A DNA stretch of 12,272 bases from JBHEKP01 sp041859375. GTDB taxonomy: Bacteria > Hydrogenedentota > Hydrogenedentia > Hydrogenedentales > CAITNO01. The notes beneath the pieces are model-generated. The model ran no database searches, was not told where the DNA came from, and saw only the letters and a list, made by a program, of their open reading frames with translations. Made by a program: the position numbers and the translations under genes. The stretch spans positions 1 to 12,272 of the forward strand of contig JBHEKP010000140.1 of the NCBI GenBank assembly GCA_041859375.1. The letters are read 5' to 3'. This document shows, one piece after another, positions 1 through 6,655 of the stretch. Position 1 is the stretch's first letter, and each line of letters starts with the position of its first letter.

Positions 1-1
1 G

Positions 2-850
2 GGCGATTTGGGTCCTGGCGAGTCGCGTGCGCTTGGTGTTGGCGTTCAGGTGGCCAACGACGCCCCGGACGGGACGCTGCTCCATCTTGGCGCGGCGGCG
101 CGGTGCGCTGAGGGGCACGGGGCGAACGCGTCCGCGCAGGCAATAATAGACACGACGCCGAATATCATAGTATCACCCAATGTTGGATTTTCTGTGAATA
201 CTGTTTATGGCAAAGTGCCGCTGTCTGTTGATTTTACAAATGAGTCATCTGATACGTTTACAACGTGGGCATGGGACTTTAATAATGATGGAAATATAGA
301 CAGTGTGTCAAAAGAACCAAAACATATATTTATTTACCCAGGAACATACACAGTGACGTTGTTTGCTTCCGGAAATGTGGGTTCCTTCAGTTGTACTAAG
401 AGGTCATTTATTTGGGCCGTTGGCGAGGTGTCTCCTGGGGATTCAGACGGTGACGGTTTGCCGGACATATGGGAAATAGACCATTTTGGTATGCTGGACT
501 GGGGTCCGAACGATGACCCTGACGGCGACGGGGTGAATAATGGAACCGAGTACCAAAACGGCACCCCGCCCGATTTGTTTGTGGGCGACGTTAACAACGA
601 CAAGCAAGTGAACCTGTCGGATGCGCTGCTTATCCTCCGCTATTACTACAATGATCCTGCCGTTGTCATGCCCAGTATTGACGCGGCCCATGTGAACGCC
701 GACGGTTTAATTAATTTGAGCGACGCGCTGCTGGTGCTCCGCCGTTACTACAATGAGATTGGACCCCTGGGCAAGCCGCTTGATGAAAAGGCTGAAACAA
801 CACTTATGCAAAATCTGGTGGGCACCATTTTGCAGAATGAAAACAACTGA
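2..850 (+). CDS. 3' end of a secreted modular protein: PKD domain, TSP3-like loops, C-terminal type I dockerin
   Basis: The frame is open to the left edge (GGC GAT precede the TTG at 8), so the gene is partial and its start lies outside the window. Residue numbers count from that TTG. Residues 1-50 look like the end of a DUF11/CARDB-type beta domain (LGPGES..., ANDAPDGT). Residues 59-138 are a PKD domain (WAWDFNNDG at 87-95, YPGTYTVTL at 110-118). Residues 146-188 hold TSP3-like acidic loops (DSDGDGLPD, DPDGDGVNNG). Residues 193-250 are a type I dockerin with two 22-residue calcium-loop/helix repeats (GDVNNDKQVNLSDALLILRY; HVNADGLINLSDALLVLRRY). Dockerins bind cohesins non-covalently. The next gene starts with a cohesin-like domain, so the two may be partners (inference). 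In the second loop His228 replaces the first calcium-binding Asp. Composition changes abruptly near base 140. The domain calls are firm; the function of the full protein is unknown. Confidence 0.85.
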   Translation, partial: GDLGPGESRALGVGVQVANDAPDGTLLHLGAAARCAEGHGANASAQAIIDTTPNIIVSPNVGFSVNTVYGKVPLSVDFTNESSDTFTTWAWDFNNDGNIDSVSKEPKHIFIYPGTYTVTLFASGNVGSFSCTKRSFIWAVGEVSPGDSDGDGLPDIWEIDHFGMLDWGPNDDPDGDGVNNGTEYQNGTPPDLFVGDVNNDKQVNLSDALLILRYYYNDPAVVMPSIDAAHVNADGLINLSDALLVLRRYYNEIGPLGKPLDEKAETTLMQNLVGTILQNENN

Positions 851-855
851 GGGAG
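849..855 (+). promoter_or_regulatory. Shine-Dalgarno GAGGGAG that sets the start of the cohesin-like gene
   Basis: This purine run overlaps the stop codon of the dockerin gene and lies 11 bases before the ATG at 867; an AGGA at 860-863 is nearer but too close. It supports a start at 867 rather than at the in-frame ATG at 753, which would overlap the dockerin repeats and place 38 non-signal residues before a good signal peptide. It also suggests translational coupling of the two genes. Confidence 0.55.
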
Positions 856-866
856 AAACAGGAACG

Positions 867-3098
867 ATGGTTAACAACAAGAAGTCCACAATGGGGACGC
901 TGGGGCGTCTGGGGGTGGCGGTTGTGGCGTTGCTGGCGCTTTTTCCCTCTTTTGGCGCGCTGGCCGCAACGGGGGACATCACATTGACGGGTGTTCCGGC
1001 CACGGTTGCTCCCTCGGGAACGTTCACCGCTGAACTGCGCCTGAACACAGGGACACAGCTGATGGCCTTTTACGATCTTCAGGTGCAGTTTAATTCGGCG
1101 GTTCTGAAATTGACCGCAATTCGCGGCGGCGACGCCACCGGTTTCACCAGCAATCCCAAAGTGGATGGATTAACGCCTTTACCCTTTGGAAACAGCGGCG
1201 TTGTGAATTTTGGCAAACTTGACACCGAGCTTAACGGACCGGCTGGAAACCTGCTGGTGGCCAGGTTGGATTTTGAGGCGGTGGGAACTGCCAGTCAGCA
1301 AAGCACAATTATGCTGACCAAGAGGTCCATGGAAGACATTAATAGTCAAAACATCCCAATGAACGCCTTTTCAGCGATTACCGTCTCAATATCGGGCGGT
1401 TCGCCGACGCTTGCGGTGACCCCGGCCAGCCAGAGCGTTCCCAAGACGGCAGGTTCGACATCTTTCAGCATAGCGACAACGGTGGCATGGACGGCCAGTT
1501 CCAACCAGACATGTGCGACTGTTTCCAATGGTTCCGGGACGGGCAATGCCACGTTGAACGTGAACTGCACGGCGAACACAGGGGCGCAGCGTACGGCGAC
1601 CATCACGGTGACGGGTGCGGGCACAACCCCGGGTTCGGTGCAGGTGACTGTGGTCCAGGCTGCGGGTACTACACCAACGCTTGCGGTGACGCCTGCTAGC
1701 CGGAGTGTTTCTAAAACAGCCGGATCTACCTCGTTCAGCATAGCGACAACGGTGGCATGGACGGCCAGTTCCAACCAGACATGGGCGACTGTTACTAACG
1801 GGTCTGGGACGGGCAACGCCACGTTGAACGTGAACTGCACGGCGAACACAGGGGCGCAGCGCACGGCGACCATCACGGTGACGGGTGCGGGCACAACCCC
1901 GGGGTCAGTGCAGGTGACGGTGGTGCAGGCTGCGGATGAACTTATAAATGACTTTTGTCAAAACGCATTGGAAATTGAACCAGAAATTTTACACAATGGA
2001 AATAACACTGGGGCAGAAACAGATGTCACCATCCAAGGGCTTAATGACGGCGCGGATGTGTGGCATAAGTTCACCCCTGACCTGGCGGGACAGTACACCA
2101 TATCATTATGCGGCAGTCAGTTTGACACGACCCTTGGGGTTTTCAGCGGTAGTTGTGGCACGCTGACGGAATTGTCTCATGATGATAACTATTGCGTTCG
2201 CGCTTCGTCGCTTTCGCTTTACCTTGAGCAGGGCAGTACCTATTTGATAAGAGTGGCTGGATATGGATCAGCCACAGGTGATTATTCGCTGTTGATTACC
2301 TATGATGTTGTTCTGGTTCCGGATCTAATTGGGCTCTCTGAAACGGAGGCCAGAGACTACCTGGAGGAGAGCGGCCTCTTTGTGGGTTCGGTCACAACGC
2401 AGTGCGTCGGTACAATTGCCGCTGGCAATGTGATTAGCCAGAATCCGCTTTCGGGGTCAGTGGTCGCGTTGGGTTCTTCTGTTGATTTGCTGGTCTCTTC
2501 CGGCCCCTGCCCAATCATGTACCCGTTAATGATCATGACACCACTAAATGGCCAAATTGTTGTGACCCCGTCTCAGGGTCCTGATGGGTACCTTGCAGGC
2601 ACTCAAGTGACAGTGCAAGCGGTTCCCAATGATGGTTATGTTTTCCGAAGCTGGACCCAAGGACTTTTCGGTTATCCCGGCAACCCCGCATCATTCGTGA
2701 TGAATGGGGGCATCACCATAGGGGCCGTGTTTGCACAGCAAACAGAAGGCGAACCGGAACCAGAAATCACGGCTGCGGCGCGGGCATTGCATGATTATTT
2801 TCAGACCGCCGACAGGAACAATGACGGCAGATTAAGTTATATGGAAGCCAGCCAGCAGGTTCCTGGATTTAGTATTGCCCAGTTTAACTTCTTGGATGTT
2901 GACCGTGTGGGTTACCTCACTGAATCGGGACTGGCGGATCTTCTTGGCCTGTCCACCGGGGAGGAGCCGCTGTGCGGTTGTCTTGGTTGTGAGAAATCAG
3001 ACATGTCCTTGAACGGGATGAAAAAGCATCTGGGCGACCTGTTCCTTGCCGGGCTGGCCATGTCCTGCCTGTTGATGTTTTCTCGCAGAAAAGGGTAG
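867..3098 (+). CDS. Secreted, surface-sorted mosaic protein: cohesin-like, 2x BACON, PPC-like, PASTA, InlB-type repeat, EF-hand, Cys-motif C-terminal tail
   Basis: 743 aa from ATG 867. A signal peptide (GRLGVAVVALLALFPSFGALAA) ends near residue 34. Domains in order: cohesin-like beta sandwich 35-177 (MAFYDLQVQFNSAVL..., F..VG pattern); two 90-residue BACON repeats at 180-356; a PPC-like domain 357-478 (DVWHKFTPDLAGQYTISLC, TTLGVFSG); PASTA 483-549 (VPDLIGLSETEARDYLEESG); a divergent InlB B-type repeat 555-626 (GTQVTVQAVPNDGYVFRSW); an EF-hand with all ligands D649, N651, D653, S657, E660 and a degenerate partner. The tail has CGCLGC at 703-708, a hydrophobic segment 722-738 and RRKG at the end, the layout of a C-terminal sorting signal. 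No catalytic domain is visible, so the role is probably binding or scaffolding at the cell surface. It follows the dockerin gene by 16 bp and is closed by a terminator. Cohesin assignment is moderate; BACON, PASTA and EF-hand are firmer. Confidence 0.85.
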   Translation: MVNNKKSTMGTLGRLGVAVVALLALFPSFGALAATGDITLTGVPATVAPSGTFTAELRLNTGTQLMAFYDLQVQFNSAVLKLTAIRGGDATGFTSNPKVDGLTPLPFGNSGVVNFGKLDTELNGPAGNLLVARLDFEAVGTASQQSTIMLTKRSMEDINSQNIPMNAFSAITVSISGGSPTLAVTPASQSVPKTAGSTSFSIATTVAWTASSNQTCATVSNGSGTGNATLNVNCTANTGAQRTATITVTGAGTTPGSVQVTVVQAAGTTPTLAVTPASRSVSKTAGSTSFSIATTVAWTASSNQTWATVTNGSGTGNATLNVNCTANTGAQRTATITVTGAGTTPGSVQVTVVQAADELINDFCQNALEIEPEILHNGNNTGAETDVTIQGLNDGADVWHKFTPDLAGQYTISLCGSQFDTTLGVFSGSCGTLTELSHDDNYCVRASSLSLYLEQGSTYLIRVAGYGSATGDYSLLITYDVVLVPDLIGLSETEARDYLEESGLFVGSVTTQCVGTIAAGNVISQNPLSGSVVALGSSVDLLVSSGPCPIMYPLMIMTPLNGQIVVTPSQGPDGYLAGTQVTVQAVPNDGYVFRSWTQGLFGYPGNPASFVMNGGITIGAVFAQQTEGEPEPEITAAARALHDYFQTADRNNDGRLSYMEASQQVPGFSIAQFNFLDVDRVGYLTESGLADLLGLSTGEEPLCGCLGCEKSDMSLNGMKKHLGDLFLAGLAMSCLLMFSRRKG
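1404..1935 (+). repeat. Tandem direct repeat, 270-bp period, two copies encoding BACON domains
   Basis: Copies run from about 1404 to 1665 and 1674 to 1935, offset by exactly 270 bases (90 codons). Identity is patchy. 1467-1513 and 1737-1783 match for 47 bases without a change. The 48 bases just before each block differ at 14 sites, most of them synonymous. The segments encoding ...TLNVNCTANTGAQRTATITV... are nearly identical. The protein copies differ at few residues, including Cys216 in copy 1 against Trp306 in copy 2. Confidence 0.95.
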
Positions 3099-3132
3099 AG
3101 CCCCGTCATCAAATGATGGATGGTGTGACATC

Positions 3133-3169
3133 CCGCCGCCGGAGTGAAAGTGCTTCGGCGGCGGTTTTT
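3133..3169 (+). terminator. Strong Rho-independent terminator after the cohesin-like gene
   Basis: A 12-bp stem (3133-3144 with 3153-3164, nine perfect G-C pairs CCGCCGCCG/CGGCGGCGG at its base and one G.T pair) has an 8-base loop, TGAAAGTG, and is followed at once by TTTTT (3165-3169), then CTTT. It lies 35 bp after the stop of the cohesin-like gene and ends that transcription unit. Confidence 0.9.
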
Positions 3170-3191
3170 CTTTGCGGTGGATTCCATATTC

Positions 3192-3221
3192 TTGCACGGC
3201 GGCGGGGCGGGTGCTTAGACT
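3192..3221 (+). promoter_or_regulatory. Possible sigma70-type promoter for the 1111-aa protein gene
   Basis: TTGCAC (3192-3197) and TTAGAC (3215-3220) are 17 bases apart, resembling -35 and -10 boxes, between the terminator and the start at 3255. The -10 match is weak and the surrounding DNA is very GC-rich, so this is only a candidate. The 8-mer GATTCCAT occurs both at 3180-3187 and at 3249-3256 over the start codon. Confidence 0.3.
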
Positions 3222-3254
3222 GGCGCGGCGGCGCGCGAGGCCGCGGGAGATTCC

Positions 3255-6200
3255 ATGCGGGGATTGTTGTTTCATAGGCTGCCGGGATTGACGCCCGCTG
3301 TTGCGGTGCTGTTGCCGGTGCTCTGCGCCGTTGCGGCTGGCGCGCGCGCCGGGGAGCCTGACCGGCTGGTGGTGATGACCCAGGCCCTGAGCGCCACGCG
3401 GGAGGCGGCGGCGCTGTACCTGCACCAGGTGAATCTGGAAACGGGCCGGGTGTTGCCGGGTGAGGGACTGTTGCCGGGCACGGCCCCCATGGGCTGGTCG
3501 GCGGAAACGGCGGCGGTGAACCTTTTGTTCACGGGCACCGGCCCGGCCTTTCCCCCAGTGCGCCCTGACATGGGCTACCCGGACACGGGGGTGTCGGCGG
3601 TCCAGTTGTCCCCCTTTAAGATATTCGAAAGCCCCTGCTACCTGTCGCCGCCCGGCTGGCGGGAGCGGCTGCTCGCGGTGTTCCGGCAGGAGCAGGCCGC
3701 CCAATATCACATGGTGGTGCTTGGGGAGTATGGCGAATCCGTGCCGGCGGGCAGGGTGCGCCTGCTGGTTTCCTCCCTTGAGGGGGGAGGGGTGTCCCGC
3801 GCGCGCCTGCTGCGGGAATGGCCGCTGCCGGGTCCGCCCCTTCAGGGGGTGATGCTCAACCCGCTGCCGGGGCCGGGCGGGCCGCGTCCCAGGGTGGCGG
3901 TGTCGTGCGCGCCTCAGGGGGCACCCCCCGTGCTTGCCGTGTGCGGCGACGCGCGCGAGATCACGCGGGTGGCCGCGGACGCATTGCCGGACTGGAATCC
4001 GGTCTGCGCCGAGCCCCGGTTGCTGGGTCCGGTTGCCGGGGGGCGTTTCCTGTTGCTTGGTCTTTCGGGCCGCCCGCTGGAGCGGGTGGGCGCGGAGCCC
4101 GTCACCCAGGTGTTTTTGCTGGGGGCGGCGACCCTCAAGGCGGCCGCGCCGCCGGTGACCGTGCGCGGGATGGTGGAGGCAGGAAATAGTGTGGCCGCGG
4201 CGGGGGATTCCGCATGGCTTGCCTCCCGGATTCCCGGTTCCGACTTTGGTTATGTGACGCGGCTGTGGTGGGTTTCTGCGGGAAATTTGGAAAAGGCCGG
4301 GGAGGAGGCGCTCTCCGGCGTGTCGGAGGGCTTTCTCACGGCGCTGGAGCCGAACGGGAGCCGCCTGGCGGTCACCCTGGGAAGGCGGCTGGAGATATGG
4401 CCGGACGGCGCGCGCGGGGTGCTGCGCCATGAGTTTGAATTTCCCGTGCAGATGCTGTCCTGGAACGGGGCGGGCTTGTTTGCCGGGGAGGCGGGCAGGC
4501 TGCACCAGATGGACGGGCTGGGCCTTCAACCGGCGCGCACCCTGCAAATGCAGGGCGGCTGGGTGCGGGCCGTTTTTCCGCTGCCCGCCGGGGTGCCGCA
4601 CCAATCGGACGACGACGGCGACGGTGTGTCCGGGTCGGAGGAGCGCGCGCTGGGAACCAGCCCGGAGAATCCGGACAGTGACGGCGATGGCATGCATGAC
4701 GGGGTGGATACGGAACCCGCCCGGATCTCCCCCCGGCTTTCCGTTCCGTCGGCGGTGCTGTTGCGCGGCGAGTCGGCGGGACGGGAATTGCGCGCGCTGA
4801 TGGTTGACACGGGAGGCACCGCCGGGGCGCGCTGGCGGGTGGAGTATGACCGGCAAAGGATGCCGTGGCTGGTGGCCCATCCCCCCGCCGGTCAGGGCGG
4901 GGGATGGGTTTATCTTGGGATTGATCCGGCGCGGTACGCGCCCGAAACCCGGTCGGACGGTGTGCTCAAGGTTGTGCTGGAGGCCGACGGGCGGGACGGA
5001 CAGGCGCTGGAACGGGAGGTTTTGGTGCGTGTGGTTGCGGACAATGCGGCACCACCGTCCATTCTTTGGCTCTTGCCGGGGGGGTACGGGGTCTCCCCGC
5101 GGGGCGCGGGCGTATACGCCGGCCTGGCGGACATGCTTGCGGGCGCGCCGTTCCACTTTTCACACACCGTGGGCGCCGCGCCTTTTGGGGGGTCCCTTGG
5201 CCCTTATCCCGTGGTGGTGGTGGATGCGTCGCTGCTCGTGCGCGGGGCGGTTGCGCGGTTGGCGCTGGCGGATTATGTCGCGCGGGGCGGGGGACTGTTG
5301 GTTGCGGGCGGTGACGGCGGCGACGCGGCGCAGTTGGAGCCATGGATTGGCGTGTTTGGAATCGGGGTGGTTCCCGGGGCGTTTTCCCCTTCCCCGGAAG
5401 ACGCAACCAGGGCGGGCGGGCCGTTGCGGCACTGGAACAGTTTCCGCCTGCGCGCCCCCTTCGGGCTTTCAGCCGGGGATGGCGGGGGCGGCGCGGCTCT
5501 GGAACTGTTCCGCGTGCCGGAGAGGGGGGCGGCGGCGGTGTTCCTCGCCAAACCGTATGGTTACGGGCGGGTGGCCGTGCTCGCGGACGCTTCCCCCCTG
5601 CGCGACATTGACAAGGGCGGTGAAACCCGGCAGTTTTGCGGGGATTTGTTCCGGTGGCTGGCCCGCGCCGGCATCGAGGCGCTGGACATGGACCGGGACG
5701 GTCTGGAGGATCGGATTGAGGACAAAAACAACAACGGGGTCCGCGACCCCGGAGAAACGGACTGGCTTCGGCCCGACACCGACGGGGACGGCGTGGCCGA
5801 CGGTCTGGAGGATCGCAGCCTGAACGGCATGGTGGAGCCCGGCGAGAGCGACCCGAGAAACCCGGATTCGGACGGGGACGGGGTGCTGGACGGCGCGGAC
5901 CCGCTGCCGGTCCCCCGCTTTGACGCGCCCCATGTGGATTCCGTGCAGCCGGACACGGGCCCCGCCGAGGGGGGGGATCTGTGTGTTGTTTCCGGCCGCG
6001 GCTTTCAGCCCGGTGTCACGGTCTGGTTCGGGGATCGCCAGGCCGTGCTGGCCGGACCGGCACAGGACAGGCTGATCATGGTGCAGGTGCCCGAATTTTC
6101 CGGGGACGCGGGCGGGGAGGTGGCGGTGCGGGTGGCCTTTCCGGACGGCAGCGGGGAGGGCAGCCTGCCCGGTGGATACAAATACACCCTGCGGGGCACG

Positions 6201-6590
6201 GTGTCGCTGCGGCTGGATGATGCGGAAAGACGGGAAAGCCGGGAGGCCGGGGCTGGAGGCACCCTCACCCTGACGGCGCGGGTGCCCGAAGGGCGCGGGG
6301 AGGTGGAATTGACGGCGGTGTTGCCCGCGCCGCCGCCGGGGGTGGTGTTCAACGGGGTTGACCCCGCGCCGGGGGCGCAGTTGCGGAAGGAGCCGGACGG
6401 TTCCCTGACTTTTTCAGTGAGGATTGGGGGGGTGGAAGGGACGCCCGCGCAAGTCGCGCGTATTGAATGGCTTGCGGGGGAAGGCATGCCTTCCGGGGAG
6501 GCTTTCGCGTTTCCAGCCCCGCAGGGGCATGCCGTCCGGGCGGGCGGGGGGCGGTTGCTTGTGTCCGGCGAGGGCGTTGTAATCCGGTGA
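3255..6590 (+). CDS. Large secreted mosaic protein: propeller-like region, TSP3 loops, BACON-like, GATase1-like (ThuA/DUF4350-like) and IPT/TIG domains
   Basis: 1111 aa. ATG 3255 follows GGGAGA at 3245-3250 and opens a signal peptide ending near VAAGARA (about residue 32). Residues 33-445 are beta-rich and propeller-like (repeated short strands, e.g. GSRLAVTLGRRLEIWPDG); this is inferred from pattern only. Acidic TSP3 loops lie at 452-488 (DDDGDG, DSDGDGMHDGVD). Residues 495-595 resemble BACON (W.V.YD...MPWL...PAGQGGG). Residues 598-808 resemble a GATase1-like fold (PYPVVVVDASLL, ADYVARGGGLLVAGG, GYGRVAVLADASPL), but no Cys follows GGG, so glutaminase activity is unlikely. More TSP3 loops follow at 811-888, then an IPT/TIG domain at 891-976 (DSVQPDTGPAEGGD, VSGRGFQPGVTVWFG) and an unassigned Ig-like C-terminus. 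There is no C-terminal anchor. The gene stands alone after a terminator and is much more GC-rich than the genes to its left. Probably structural or binding; function unknown. Confidence 0.85.
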   Translation: MRGLLFHRLPGLTPAVAVLLPVLCAVAAGARAGEPDRLVVMTQALSATREAAALYLHQVNLETGRVLPGEGLLPGTAPMGWSAETAAVNLLFTGTGPAFPPVRPDMGYPDTGVSAVQLSPFKIFESPCYLSPPGWRERLLAVFRQEQAAQYHMVVLGEYGESVPAGRVRLLVSSLEGGGVSRARLLREWPLPGPPLQGVMLNPLPGPGGPRPRVAVSCAPQGAPPVLAVCGDAREITRVAADALPDWNPVCAEPRLLGPVAGGRFLLLGLSGRPLERVGAEPVTQVFLLGAATLKAAAPPVTVRGMVEAGNSVAAAGDSAWLASRIPGSDFGYVTRLWWVSAGNLEKAGEEALSGVSEGFLTALEPNGSRLAVTLGRRLEIWPDGARGVLRHEFEFPVQMLSWNGAGLFAGEAGRLHQMDGLGLQPARTLQMQGGWVRAVFPLPAGVPHQSDDDGDGVSGSEERALGTSPENPDSDGDGMHDGVDTEPARISPRLSVPSAVLLRGESAGRELRALMVDTGGTAGARWRVEYDRQRMPWLVAHPPAGQGGGWVYLGIDPARYAPETRSDGVLKVVLEADGRDGQALEREVLVRVVADNAAPPSILWLLPGGYGVSPRGAGVYAGLADMLAGAPFHFSHTVGAAPFGGSLGPYPVVVVDASLLVRGAVARLALADYVARGGGLLVAGGDGGDAAQLEPWIGVFGIGVVPGAFSPSPEDATRAGGPLRHWNSFRLRAPFGLSAGDGGGGAALELFRVPERGAAAVFLAKPYGYGRVAVLADASPLRDIDKGGETRQFCGDLFRWLARAGIEALDMDRDGLEDRIEDKNNNGVRDPGETDWLRPDTDGDGVADGLEDRSLNGMVEPGESDPRNPDSDGDGVLDGADPLPVPRFDAPHVDSVQPDTGPAEGGDLCVVSGRGFQPGVTVWFGDRQAVLAGPAQDRLIMVQVPEFSGDAGGEVAVRVAFPDGSGEGSLPGGYKYTLRGTVSLRLDDAERRESREAGAGGTLTLTARVPEGRGEVELTAVLPAPPPGVVFNGVDPAPGAQLRKEPDGSLTFSVRIGGVEGTPAQVARIEWLAGEGMPSGEAFAFPAPQGHAVRAGGGRLLVSGEGVVIR

Positions 6591-6643
6591 CGACCGGCGC
6601 GGGGTTTCCTTTTTTTTGCGGGATCATGTACCCTGTTGTGCAA

Positions 6644-6650
6644 AAGGAGA
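6644..6650 (+). promoter_or_regulatory. Shine-Dalgarno AAGGAGA that sets the start of the PHP gene
   Basis: This strong match lies 5 bases before the ATG at 6656. That start is followed directly by a signal peptide. It rules out the much earlier in-frame ATG at 6467, which lies inside the upstream gene. Confidence 0.8.
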
Positions 6651-6655
6651 ATCCC

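Noticed and set aside
753..866. Upstream in-frame ATG for the cohesin-like gene
   Set aside because: It would overlap the dockerin repeats by about 98 bases and put non-signal residues ahead of a good signal peptide; ATG 867 has a ribosome site and signal peptide.
1346..1894. 182-codon minus-strand frame with an internal repeat
   Set aside because: Its repeated structure simply mirrors the BACON repeats on the other strand.
2997..5156. 719-codon open frame on the minus strand
   Set aside because: It runs opposite a gene with a clear signal peptide and TSP3 loops, crosses the terminator and intergenic region, and its product is low-complexity Arg/Pro/His/Gln-rich, as expected from a GC-rich shadow.
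4804..5823. 339-codon + strand frame inside the 1111-aa gene
   Set aside because: Trp/Arg/Gly/Cys-rich out-of-frame reading of very GC-rich DNA; the overlapping frame contains the amidotransferase-like and TSP3 motifs.
6584..6617. Possible terminator after the 1111-aa gene (CCGGT/ACCGG hairpin and a run of eight T)
   Set aside because: The stem is only 5 bp with a 4-base loop overlapping the stop codon, and 12 bases separate it from the T run, so it does not have the form of an intrinsic terminator.
6467..6655. Upstream in-frame ATG for the PHP gene
   Set aside because: It lies inside the upstream gene; ATG 6656 has a strong Shine-Dalgarno and begins the signal peptide.
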